DNA of 19,230 nt. Origin: CAZOWL01 sp964583605 (GTDB taxonomy: Bacteria > Pseudomonadota > Gammaproteobacteria > Chromatiales > Chromatiaceae). Positions 7,457-18,016 of this stretch are shown here, in pieces. The notes below the pieces were generated by a model that had not been told where the DNA came from, ran no database searches, and was given only the letters and a program-made list of their open reading frames with translations. The position numbers and the translations under genes are program-made. Each line of letters starts with the position of its first letter. Position 1 is the stretch's first letter. Location of the stretch: the NCBI GenBank assembly GCA_964583605.1, contig CAZOWL010000083.1:1-19230 (forward strand), in the 5' to 3' direction.

Positions 7457-8815
7457 TCAAAGCAGGAAGAGCGAGGCCAGCCCGAGAAAGCTCAAAAATC
7501 CGATGACGTCGGTAATCGTGGTCAGGATCACCGCGCCTGATAGGGCCGGGTCGATGCCAAGCCGGTGCAGGACCAGAGGGATCGCGACGCCGGCTGCCGC
7601 GGCGGCCAGCAGATTGAGCATCAGTGCCGCGGCGATGACGACAGCGATGCCAGTGCTGTGAAACCAGAAATAGGCGACGAGGGCGACGACGACGGCCCAC
7701 ATGAGGCCATTCAGGACCCCGACGAAGATCTCCTTCGTCATCAGCCAGCGGATGTTCGAGGCGGCGATCTGGTCGAGCGCTAGCCCGCGGATCGTCAGGG
7801 TCAGCGTCTGGCTGCCGGCGATACCCCCCATGCTAGCCACGACAGGCATCAGCACCGCTAGGGCGACAATCTGGCTCAGGGCCTCCTCGAAGTTCCCGAT
7901 CACCCAGGCCGCGATGAACACCGTCACCAGGTTGATACCGAGCCAGACGCCACGACGCTTGGCGCTCGGGATCACGGGGGCGAACAGATCCTCGTCCTCC
8001 TCGAGACCGGCGGCATGCAGCATGCGCCGATCGGCCTCCTCGCGGATGACGTCGAGGACATCATCGATGGTGATGCGCCCGAGCAGCCGGTCGTCCTGAT
8101 CGAGCACGGCCACCGAGATCAGGTCGCGCCGATCGAACAGGGCGGCGACCTCACGCTCGTGCGCGCTGGCCCTGACCGTCTCGGCATCGGTCCTCATCAC
8201 CTCGGCGACCGGCAGGTCTGGATCGTTGATGACGAGATCTGCCATATCGAGCCGGCCGATGTACCGCCCCTCGTCGGACAAGACCATCAGGGTATCGGTG
8301 TGCGGCGGGAGCTCGTGGTGGCGCCTCAGCCAGCGCAGCACGACGGCGAGCGTGACGTCGCGGCGCACGCTGATCACGTCGGTACTCATCAGCCGCCCGG
8401 CGCTCTGCTCCGGGTAGCTCAGCACGGCCTCGATGCGCCGGCGGTGATCGGCATCCAGCGCGGCGAGCAGCAGCTCGGTGCGGTCCGTCGGTAGCTCGCC
8501 GAGGACCTCGGCCAGGTCCTCCACCTCCATCTGCTCGGCGGCGGTGACGAGCTCGGCGTGATCCATCGCCCCGATCAGGGTGGCCCGCGCCTCCTCATGC
8601 AGGTACGCCAGCACCTCGCCGCGCGTATCCGCTGCGACCAGCCCCCAGGTCGCCAGGCGCTCGTCCGGGGGCATACCCTCGAGGAGGTCGGCGATCTCCG
8701 CCGGATGCAGCTCAGTCAGTGCATCGCGCAGGAGCTCGGTATTGCCCTCGGCGAGGTCGCGCAGGGCGAGCTCGACGAGCTCACCCGTGACGGACTGCTC
8801 GGTCGTCTGTTCCAT
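7457..8815 (-). CDS. mgtE: MgtE magnesium channel/transporter
   Basis: This 452-aa inner-membrane Mg2+ channel has the standard MgtE architecture: an N-terminal helical domain (about residues 30-135), a tandem CBS pair that senses cytosolic Mg2+ (about 140-260, from MSTDV to the DDVLDVI segment), a connecting helix, and five transmembrane helices (about 285-452). Membrane signatures present are GGIAGSQTLTLTIRG and the C-terminal TTITDVIGFLSFLGLA with the conserved Asp that lines the pore. ATG at 8815 fits the usual N-terminus, though no strong ribosome binding site is seen. It lies 80 bp downstream of the PIN-aminotransferase gene on the same strand, so the two may be cotranscribed. Its 3' end faces moaC across the dispersed repeat. 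Confidence 0.95.
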   Translation of the reverse strand: MEQTTEQSVTGELVELALRDLAEGNTELLRDALTELHPAEIADLLEGMPPDERLATWGLVAADTRGEVLAYLHEEARATLIGAMDHAELVTAAEQMEVEDLAEVLGELPTDRTELLLAALDADHRRRIEAVLSYPEQSAGRLMSTDVISVRRDVTLAVVLRWLRRHHELPPHTDTLMVLSDEGRYIGRLDMADLVINDPDLPVAEVMRTDAETVRASAHEREVAALFDRRDLISVAVLDQDDRLLGRITIDDVLDVIREEADRRMLHAAGLEEDEDLFAPVIPSAKRRGVWLGINLVTVFIAAWVIGNFEEALSQIVALAVLMPVVASMGGIAGSQTLTLTIRGLALDQIAASNIRWLMTKEIFVGVLNGLMWAVVVALVAYFWFHSTGIAVVIAAALMLNLLAAAAAGVAIPLVLHRLGIDPALSGAVILTTITDVIGFLSFLGLASLFLL

Positions 8816-8895
8816 GGGTGGGTACTACGTGCTTGGTTTCGGTCTTTGGTGCTCGCTCGCCGCGGCCGCATCGCCGGTCGCCCCCTCGGCGGCCG

Positions 8896-10521
8896 TCAGA
8901 TCCTCTGCAGTGCGGCGACGATGCGGTCCTGCTCGGCCTCCGTCAGGTCGGCATGCATGGGCAGGCACATCACCTGCTCGGCGAAGCGCCTGGCGATCGG
9001 GGTCTCCGCTTGTTCGGCGAATTGCGCATAGGCCGGTTGCTCGTTCAGCGGGACTGGGTAGTGTACGGCGGTTGGGATCCCGGCGGATCGGAGCTCGGCT
9101 TGGAGACGCTCGCGGTCTTGTACCATTATCGTGTACTGCGCAAAGACGCTGGTGCGATCCTCCGTCGGCCAGGGGAGCAGCGCGATCGGCGCATGCGCGG
9201 GCCCCGAGGAGCCGAGCCCTGTGTCCGACGCAGCAGGCGCCGGGCGCGAGCTCGCGCCCAGCCGCTCGTGATAGCGGCGGGCGGCGACCTGGCGTCGCGT
9301 GATCTCGTCCTCGAAGCGTTCGAGCTTGGCCAGCACGACCGCGCACTGCATCGTGTCCATGCGGCCGCCAACCCCGACGCGGGTATGCACGTAACGCCGA
9401 CTCTGGCCGTGGACGCGGATCTCGCGGCACGCTTGGGCCAGGGCGTCGTCGTTCGTGAAGATCGCGCCCCCGTCGCCATAGCCGCCGAGTGGCTTGCTTG
9501 GGAAGAAGCTCGTACAGCCGAGCGTGCTCAGGTTGCCGCTCTTGCGTCCCCGATAGACGGCGCCGAAGCTCTGGGCCGCGTCTTCGATGACCGGGATACC
9601 CCCGTGTCGTGCGGCAATGGCATTGATGGCGTCCATGTCCGCCGGTTGGCCGTAGAGGCTGACCGGTAGAATTGCCCTGGTCCTGTCGGTGATCCGAGCC
9701 TCGATGAGGCTCGCATCGATGTTCGCTGTGCCGGGCTCGATATCGACGAATATCGGCGTGGCCCCGACCAGCACGATGACCTCGACGGTTGCGACGAAGG
9801 TAAAGGGTGTTGTGATGACCTCGTCTCCAGGACCGATACCAAGTGCCATCAAGCTGATCAACAAGGCTTCGGTGCCGCTGGCCGCTGTGATGCAATGCCC
9901 GCTGCCGGTGTAGTCGGCAAGGCGTCGTTCCAGCTCACGGACCTCAGGGCCGAGGATGTACTGCCCATGGTGGAGGACGCGGTGGAGATTGCGCTCGAGG
10001 CTCGCGCGCACCGCCGCCTGCTGGGTCCTGAGGTCGACGAAATCCATCTGCGCCGGGGTGTCGGCATCTTGCCGGTGCTGCGCGATCAGCGCCTCCGGGG
10101 TCAGCGTGCGCTCGGGCTGACACGCCAGGCGTTGCGGGTCGCGTGTGAGCAGTGCCGCGCTGCCGGGCGTAAAGCGATCGAGGGCGCGCAGCAGCTGGGC
10201 CCCTTCCGGATCTTCGTCGTCAAAGACATCGCCCTCGCTTGCGAGCGCGGCCAGCCATTGGTAGTCGGCCGTGATCTGTCTGAGCCGCTCGCGAGCGCGA
10301 GCCCTCGCCGGCTCGTGGCCCACCGCGTCGCCTGTCCGCTCCGCCCGAGCCGCGAGCTCGGCGGTGACGAGGTCTTCGAGCCGGGAGACCGAGCCGACGT
10401 AGACCCAGAGCGTCTGCCCGGCCGCGCGGGCCAAGCTGAGGGCCGTGCGGCTGTTGGTCGAGCCGGGCCGTTCGACGCAGAGGTCGACGACGATCTCGGG
10501 ATCGAGCAGAAGCTGGCTCAC
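8896..10521 (-). CDS. PIN-like domain fused to a DegT/DnrJ/EryC1/StrS sugar aminotransferase
   Basis: This 541-aa protein has two parts in one uninterrupted frame. Residues ~1-150 resemble a PIN nuclease fold: Asp7 after a hydrophobic strand (LLLD), acidic Glu49/Asp50, an acidic cluster at 98-104 and a strand ending LLTRD (Asp128). Residues 159-541 are a complete PLP-dependent nucleotide-sugar aminotransferase starting MDFVDLRTQQ, with HGQYILGPEV (185-194), SGTEAL (215-220), EDAAQSFGA (Asp314 for the PLP ring nitrogen) and SFFPSKPLGGYGDGG with the Schiff-base Lys343. This C-terminal part resembles WbpE-type enzymes that aminate UDP-3-keto-sugars. An Ala/Ser/Pro/Gly-rich insert lies at about 422-450. 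The start is GTG at 10519-10521; an in-frame ATG at 10045-10047 would give the aminotransferase alone. No other sugar genes are nearby, so substrate and nuclease activity are unproven. Confidence 0.88.
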   Translation of the reverse strand: MSQLLLDPEIVVDLCVERPGSTNSRTALSLARAAGQTLWVYVGSVSRLEDLVTAELAARAERTGDAVGHEPARARARERLRQITADYQWLAALASEGDVFDDEDPEGAQLLRALDRFTPGSAALLTRDPQRLACQPERTLTPEALIAQHRQDADTPAQMDFVDLRTQQAAVRASLERNLHRVLHHGQYILGPEVRELERRLADYTGSGHCITAASGTEALLISLMALGIGPGDEVITTPFTFVATVEVIVLVGATPIFVDIEPGTANIDASLIEARITDRTRAILPVSLYGQPADMDAINAIAARHGGIPVIEDAAQSFGAVYRGRKSGNLSTLGCTSFFPSKPLGGYGDGGAIFTNDDALAQACREIRVHGQSRRYVHTRVGVGGRMDTMQCAVVLAKLERFEDEITRRQVAARRYHERLGASSRPAPAASDTGLGSSGPAHAPIALLPWPTEDRTSVFAQYTIMVQDRERLQAELRSAGIPTAVHYPVPLNEQPAYAQFAEQAETPIARRFAEQVMCLPMHADLTEAEQDRIVAALQRI

Positions 10522-10804
10522 CGAGAGCGCCCCCGGTCGTCGTTACTGGAGACGCGCAAGGCGCCGGCCCGCTGGCGTTGGTGCTCGTTGTGAGGCGCTT
10601 CCCCGTAAATGGCTCCTCGTGGCATGGCCGCATTCTCCAAGGCGTGATCGGTAAGTCGTTCGCTGCCGCTCGAGCAAAGAGGCGCGACATCTTGCCACGG
10701 AAGCGGATCGGAAGGCACGCTCGCCCCACCGCGTCCTTGCTCGTCGCAGCGATGAGGAACGGCGCGAAACTAAAAAGTGTCGGCTGACTGGGGGGAATGT
10801 CGTT
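10522..10804. other. 283-bp divergent intergenic region
   Basis: This gap separates the divergent PIN-aminotransferase gene and murJ, so it should hold promoters for both directions. A small A-rich patch (10765-10777) precedes GGGGGGA (10790-10796), which serves as the murJ ribosome binding site. No convincing -35/-10 pair, RNA gene or conserved small ORF was found; rpsT, often near murJ in gammaproteobacteria, is not here. Confidence 0.4.
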
Positions 10805-12340
10805 GTGGCCTCGCTCGCTGCCTCTGTGGCTAAGGTGGGAAGCAGTACGCTGGTGTCGCGCATCCTTGGGTTCCTGCGCGACCTTGTGATCGCTCGGCTC
10901 TTCGGTGCGGATGCGGCAACGGATGCCTTCTTCGTGGCCTTCAGGATCCCCAACTTTCTCCGCCGGCTGTTCGCTGAGGGGGCCTTTGCGCTGGCGGTCG
11001 TGCCGGTGCTCAACGAGTACCGTGAGCAGCGGCCGCCGGCCGAGATCAAGTCGCTCGTGGACAGCCTCGCCGGGACCCTGGCCGTCCTGCTGCTGGCGAT
11101 CACCATTCTTGGGGTGGTCGCCGCTCCAGTGCTGCTCCTCTTGTTCGCGCCCGGTTTCGCTAGCGATCTTGGGCAGCGGGAGCTGGCCGGCGCGATGCTT
11201 CGGCTGACCTTTCCGTACCTGCTGTTCGTCTCGCTGACGGCGCTTGCCGGCGGCATCCTGAATACCTATGAGCGCTTCGGCGTCCCGGCCTTCACACCTG
11301 CGCTTCTCAATCTGGTGTTGATCGCTTGTGCCGTCTGGCTTGCGCCGCGGCTCGAGCAACCAGTTGTCGCTTTGGCCTGGGGCGTATTGATCGCCGGCGT
11401 CGTTCAGCTCGCCTTCCAGCTGCCCTTCCTCGCCAGCCTCGGCCTGCTGCCGCGCCCGCGTTTCCAGCCGGCGCACGAAGGCGTGCGGCGGATCTTGAGG
11501 GGCATGGCACCAGCGCTGGTTGGTGTGTCAGTGACCCAGGTCAGCTTGTTGATCGATACCCTCCTCGCGTCATTTCTCGCTGAGGGTAGTATCTCTTGGC
11601 TCTACTACTCCGAGCGGCTCGTCGAGCTTCCGCTCGGGCTGCTCGGGGTCGCCCTCGCCACCGTGATCCTGCCGCGATTGGTGCAAGCGTCCGGGTCGGC
11701 GGCGCCGTCGAGGTTGTCACGCCCGTTGGATTGGGGCTTGCGCTGGGTCCTGGTGCTCGGGCTGCCTGCATCGGTCGGCCTGATGGTGCTGGCTGGACCC
11801 ATCCTGGCCACCCTGTTCCACTCCAGCGAGTTCGGCGCCCAGGATGTGACGCGGGCCAGTCACAGCCTGATCGCCTACGCGGCCGGGCTCGCGGCGTTCA
11901 TGGCGGTGAAGGTCCTGGCGCCCGGCTATTATGCGCGCCACGATACGCGCCGCCCGGTGCAGATCGCCGTGGTCGCGACCTTGGCCAACCTGGCGCTGAG
12001 CCTGATCCTGATGGGTCCCTTCGGTCATGCCGGCTTGGCCTTCGCGACCTCGCTCGCGGCGCTGATCAACGCCGGCCTGTTGCTGCGCGGACTCACCCGC
12101 CAAGGGGTCTACAGGCCAGAGGCGGGCTGGTGGGGATTGGTGCTCAAGGTCTTGGTGGCGACGACGCTGATGGCCGCCGCGCTTCATCTCGGCAGCGAGA
12201 CCACCGTCTCCTGGCTAACGCTTGGCGACAGCGCGCGTGTGGCACACCTGGTGGTCTGGATTGCGGCCGGCGGTCTCATCTACGTCGTGTCCTTGCTGAT
12301 GATGGGCCTGCGACCGCACCACCTGCGCGAGCGTGGCTGA
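10805..12340 (+). CDS. murJ: MurJ, lipid II flippase
   Basis: This 511-aa multi-spanning inner-membrane protein of the MOP superfamily is expected to have about 14 helices and to move lipid II to the periplasmic face for peptidoglycan assembly. The conserved N-terminal segment is intact: SRILGFLRDLVIARLFG, then DAFFVAFRIPNFLRRLFAEGA. The essential residues correspond, with an offset of one, to E. coli MurJ: Arg19, Arg25, Asp40 and Arg53. The start is GTG 10805, with GGGGGGA eight bases upstream; the nearby ATG at 10797 is out of frame. It heads a same-strand run with ribF, ileS and lspA. Confidence 0.96.
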   Translation: MASLAASVAKVGSSTLVSRILGFLRDLVIARLFGADAATDAFFVAFRIPNFLRRLFAEGAFALAVVPVLNEYREQRPPAEIKSLVDSLAGTLAVLLLAITILGVVAAPVLLLLFAPGFASDLGQRELAGAMLRLTFPYLLFVSLTALAGGILNTYERFGVPAFTPALLNLVLIACAVWLAPRLEQPVVALAWGVLIAGVVQLAFQLPFLASLGLLPRPRFQPAHEGVRRILRGMAPALVGVSVTQVSLLIDTLLASFLAEGSISWLYYSERLVELPLGLLGVALATVILPRLVQASGSAAPSRLSRPLDWGLRWVLVLGLPASVGLMVLAGPILATLFHSSEFGAQDVTRASHSLIAYAAGLAAFMAVKVLAPGYYARHDTRRPVQIAVVATLANLALSLILMGPFGHAGLAFATSLAALINAGLLLRGLTRQGVYRPEAGWWGLVLKVLVATTLMAAALHLGSETTVSWLTLGDSARVAHLVVWIAAGGLIYVVSLLMMGLRPHHLRERG

Positions 12341-12391
12341 TCGGCGTCGCCCGCGAGTTGTGCCGCCGAGGCCAGCCGACCTCGCGTCGGG

Positions 12392-12397
12392 TATACT
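12392..12397 (+). promoter_or_regulatory. Possible -10 element for ribF
   Basis: TATACT lies 36 bases before the ribF ATG in the 92-bp gap after murJ and matches the sigma-70 -10 consensus at five of six positions. No good -35 hexamer is found at 16-18 bp spacing. An internal promoter for ribF-ileS-lspA is possible, as in other gammaproteobacteria, but the call rests on one hexamer. Confidence 0.3.
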
Positions 12398-12432
12398 CGG
12401 CTGACGATGAATGTGACAACATCTGTGCCGCG

Positions 12433-13377
12433 ATGAAGGTCATCCGTGGGCTACACAACCTGCGACCTCCGCATCGTGGCTGCGTCGCCACCATCGGGAA
12501 TTTCGACGGGGTGCACCTGGGGCATCGCTCGGTATTCCAGCGCCTATTGAGGCGCGGCCGCGAGCTGGGGTTGCCGGCGACGGTCATCACGTTCGAGCCC
12601 CAGCCGTTGGAGGTGTTGGCCCCAGAGGCGGCGCCGGCCCGGCTGACCCGTCTTCGCGAGAAGCTCGCCGCGATCGAGGACTGCGGGATCGATCGCGTCG
12701 TCCTGCTCGGGTTTGGCCCACGGCTCGCCGCGATGGAGCCGCGGACATTCGTTCGCGAGCTCCTAGTCGAAGGCCTCGGCGTGACCTGTCTCCTGGTCGG
12801 CGATGATTTTCGCTTCGGTCGCGGGCGCGTCGGGGACATCGAGCTGCTGCGCGCGATGGGTGGTGAGCTCGGCTTCCGGGTGGAGGATCTGGACACCATC
12901 ACGCACGAGATGGAGCGCATCAGCAGTACGCGCATCCGCGAGGCCCTTGCCAGAGGGGACCTGGAGCAGGCTCATCACCTGCTCGGTCGCCCGTATCGTA
13001 TCTGTGGTCGGGTTGTGCACGGAGATCGACGCGGCCGCAGCCTCGGCTTCCCGACGGCCAACATTGGGCTACACCGGCGCGTCAGTCCGTTGAGCGGTGT
13101 CTACGCGGTCATCGTCGAGGGCGTGGCCGAGAGCGGTTGGCCTGGGGTCGCCAATGTCGGCGTGCGGCCGACCGTCGGCGGGGAGTCGCGTTATCTGCTG
13201 GAGGTCCATTTGTTTGACTTTGATCGGGACATCTACGGCCGCCATGCCCAAATCGAACCGCGCCTAAAGCTCCGTGACGAGCGGCGCTTCGCATCGCTGG
13301 ACGACCTCAAGCGGCAGATCGCGCGCGATGCGTCGGCGGCGCGTGATTACCTCGGCGCTCCGGCATCGCGGCGCTAG
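12433..13377 (+). CDS. ribF: RibF, bifunctional riboflavin kinase / FAD synthetase
   Basis: This 314-aa cytoplasmic enzyme phosphorylates riboflavin to FMN and adenylates FMN to FAD. The N-terminal nucleotidyltransferase domain shows IGNFDGVHLGH (21-31) and the SSTRIREAL element (164-172). The C-terminal kinase domain shows GFPTAN (205-210) and the VANVGVRPTVGG segment. ATG 12433 gives the usual N-terminus (MKVIRGLHN); the frame is open far upstream, but that part overlaps murJ in another frame and is not protein-like. No strong ribosome binding site is seen. It is followed 58 bp later by ileS, the conserved ribF-ileS-lspA order. Confidence 0.97.
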   Translation: MKVIRGLHNLRPPHRGCVATIGNFDGVHLGHRSVFQRLLRRGRELGLPATVITFEPQPLEVLAPEAAPARLTRLREKLAAIEDCGIDRVVLLGFGPRLAAMEPRTFVRELLVEGLGVTCLLVGDDFRFGRGRVGDIELLRAMGGELGFRVEDLDTITHEMERISSTRIREALARGDLEQAHHLLGRPYRICGRVVHGDRRGRSLGFPTANIGLHRRVSPLSGVYAVIVEGVAESGWPGVANVGVRPTVGGESRYLLEVHLFDFDRDIYGRHAQIEPRLKLRDERRFASLDDLKRQIARDASAARDYLGAPASRR

Positions 13378-13435
13378 GCGTGATACCGTGCCGAGCCCGC
13401 GATGGAGCCCACCCGAGCCTTGAGAGACCGCATTC

Positions 13436-16264
<2,829 letters not shown>

Positions 16265-16287
16265 TTGGGAACAATCGTGCGAGGGAT

Positions 16288-16291
16288 GGAG
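16288..16291 (+). promoter_or_regulatory. Ribosome binding site that favours the lspA start at 16298
   Basis: GGAG lies six bases upstream of ATG 16298. Alternative in-frame starts at TTG 16265, GTG 16277 and ATG 16286 have worse spacing or no purine tract. Choosing 16298 gives a lipoprotein signal peptidase of normal length. Confidence 0.5.
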
Positions 16292-16297
16292 CGAAGG

Positions 16298-16804
16298 ATG
16301 GCGCGCTGGCTGTGGCTCTCGTTGGCGGTCTTGACGCTGGACCAGGTATCCAAATGGCTGGCCTTGGCCTGGCTCGAGCTGCACGCGCCGGTGCCGGTGA
16401 TCGGGTCCTATTTCTATCTGACGCTGATGTTCAATGAGGGTGCGGCCTTCAGTCTTCTCTCCGATGCCGGCGGCTGGCAACGCTGGCTGCTCGCGGCCTT
16501 CGCGCTGGCGATGGCCGCATTTCTGCTCAACTGGCTGCTGCGGTTGCAGGGCGGCGGCCGACTCCTCGCTATAGGCCTGGCGTTGATCATCGGGGGAGCG
16601 CTCGGGAACCTCGTCGACCGCATCCTCTACGGGCATGTTGTGGATTTCATCCAGGTCTATGTCCCCGTTGTCCCATTGGCGATCTTCAACCCCTGGCCGG
16701 CCTTCAACGTCGCCGATAGCGCGATCAGCGTTGGCGTCACGCTACTCCTGATTACGACTGTGTGGGGGGAATCACCCGAGCCACCTCGGCCAGGCCGCTC
16801 CTAG
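16298..16804 (+). CDS. lspA: Lipoprotein signal peptidase II
   Basis: This 168-aa inner-membrane aspartic protease cleaves signal peptides of prolipoproteins after diacylglyceryl modification. Four hydrophobic helices are apparent. The conserved blocks are all present: LDQVSKW near the N-terminus, NEGAAFSLL, GGALGNLVDRILYGHVVDF with the first catalytic Asp, and FNVADSAI with the second. The start at 16298 is chosen on ribosome binding site spacing and family length (160-170 aa). It follows ileS with a 33-bp gap. The fkpB-ispH pair that often comes next in gammaproteobacteria is replaced here by an M14-type protein gene. Confidence 0.96.
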   Translation: MARWLWLSLAVLTLDQVSKWLALAWLELHAPVPVIGSYFYLTLMFNEGAAFSLLSDAGGWQRWLLAAFALAMAAFLLNWLLRLQGGGRLLAIGLALIIGGALGNLVDRILYGHVVDFIQVYVPVVPLAIFNPWPAFNVADSAISVGVTLLLITTVWGESPEPPRPGRS

Positions 16805-16875
16805 TGCAGCACCGATTCGGGAGGGCATCCGGGCGGCAAGGGGCCAAGACATCGCCGGCATGATGGACAAGCAGA

Positions 16876-17988
16876 ATGCCCTGGCGGGGACTAAGAGTAC
16901 CCGTGGCAAGGCCTGAGCGCGCAGCGCAGCCGATCACGATCGGCAACAGGCTGATCCGCCCCGGCGAGCGGGTCGATGTCGCTGTCCCGTTGCCGAGCCT
17001 CTACACGCAGTCGCCGGTGTGGCTGCCCATCCAGGTGCTGCATGGGCGCCGTTCCGGTCCGACGCTGTTCGTCACGGCCGCCATTCACGGCGACGAGATC
17101 AACGGTGTTGAGATCATTCGCCGCCTGATGGGCATCAAGGCCCTGCGGCACCTGCGCGGGACCCTGTTGGCGGTGCCGGTCGTCAACACTTACGGTTTCG
17201 TGCGTCAGTCCCGGTACCTGCCGGACCGGCGCGACTTGAACCGTTGTTTTCCTGGATCGGAGAAGGGCTCGCTGGCGGCGCGGCTGGCCTACACGCTGAT
17301 GGAAGAGGTCGTTGCGCACGCCACCCACGGCATCGATTTGCACACCGGAGCGGTCCACAGGGAGAACCTCCCGCAGGTGCGCACGGCGCTCGACACCGGT
17401 GTGGACATCCAGGATCTGGCCAGTGCCTTTGGCGCCCCGGTCGTCTTGAGCTCGGAGCTGCGGGACGGCTCTCTGCGCGCCGCGGCGGCTGAGCGGGGAA
17501 TACCGATTCTCGTCTACGAGGCCGGCGAGGCCTTGCGCTTCGATGAGATGGCGATCCGCGGCGGTCTGCGTGGTGTGCTGGCCGTCATGCGTCACCTCGG
17601 CATGGTGCGTGGCACGGCCGGCTTGCGCCTGAGACCCATTACCGCGCCGGTCGTGGCGCGCTCCAGCGTCTGGGTGCGTGCCAACCAGAGCGGGGTGTTG
17701 CGCTCGTTGGCGCGGCTTGGTGCCCATGTCAAACAGGGTGAGCGGCTCGGCGTCATCGCCGATGTGTTTCGCCATGATGAAGAGCCTGTGATGGCGCCCT
17801 TCAGCGGTATCATCATCGGCCGCACCAATCTGCCATTGGTCACCGAGGGCGAGGCCATTTACCACATCGCCCGCTTTGGTCGGGCCGATGAGGCCGCCGA
17901 GACGGTTGAGCGCTTCCAATCGGCGCTGGCTGCAGGCGAACTTGACGAGCTGAGCCCCGGCCCGGAGCCCGAGCCGCCGATCGTCTGA
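16876..17988 (+). CDS. Succinylglutamate desuccinylase/aspartoacylase-family (M14-like) zinc hydrolase
   Basis: This is a putative zinc-dependent amide hydrolase of the carboxypeptidase-like AstE/ASPA family, 370 aa. Zinc ligands are visible as His71 and Glu74 in AAIHGDEINGVE and His156 in IDLHTG. The substrate-binding DRRDLNRCFPG follows at 117-127, and YEAGE carries the probable catalytic Glu. The C-terminal part (about 255-335) looks like a beta-barrel domain with a lipoyl-like turn (LGAHVKQGERLG). The substrate is not known for this subgroup; it is neither clearly AstE nor true aspartoacylase, and no arginine-degradation genes are nearby. ATG 16876 is used; GTG 16903 is an alternative nine codons in. 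It lies 71 bp after lspA and 28 bp before oxyR. Confidence 0.85.
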   Translation: MPWRGLRVPVARPERAAQPITIGNRLIRPGERVDVAVPLPSLYTQSPVWLPIQVLHGRRSGPTLFVTAAIHGDEINGVEIIRRLMGIKALRHLRGTLLAVPVVNTYGFVRQSRYLPDRRDLNRCFPGSEKGSLAARLAYTLMEEVVAHATHGIDLHTGAVHRENLPQVRTALDTGVDIQDLASAFGAPVVLSSELRDGSLRAAAAERGIPILVYEAGEALRFDEMAIRGGLRGVLAVMRHLGMVRGTAGLRLRPITAPVVARSSVWVRANQSGVLRSLARLGAHVKQGERLGVIADVFRHDEEPVMAPFSGIIIGRTNLPLVTEGEAIYHIARFGRADEAAETVERFQSALAAGELDELSPGPEPEPPIV

Positions 17989-18016
17989 CCGTACGAGGAC
18001 CCGTTGCGGAAGACTC

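Noticed and set aside
7086..7661. 191-codon frame crossing moaC, the repeat and mgtE
   Set aside because: It joins pieces of two real genes in the wrong frame through a dispersed repeat.
10220..11476. 418-codon minus-strand frame spanning the divergent region into murJ
   Set aside because: It overlaps murJ and the PIN-aminotransferase gene in other frames and has a low-complexity, charged composition.
11596..12432. Upstream extension of the ribF frame
   Set aside because: The extension lies inside murJ in another frame; RibF homologues begin at the MKVIRG methionine at 12433.
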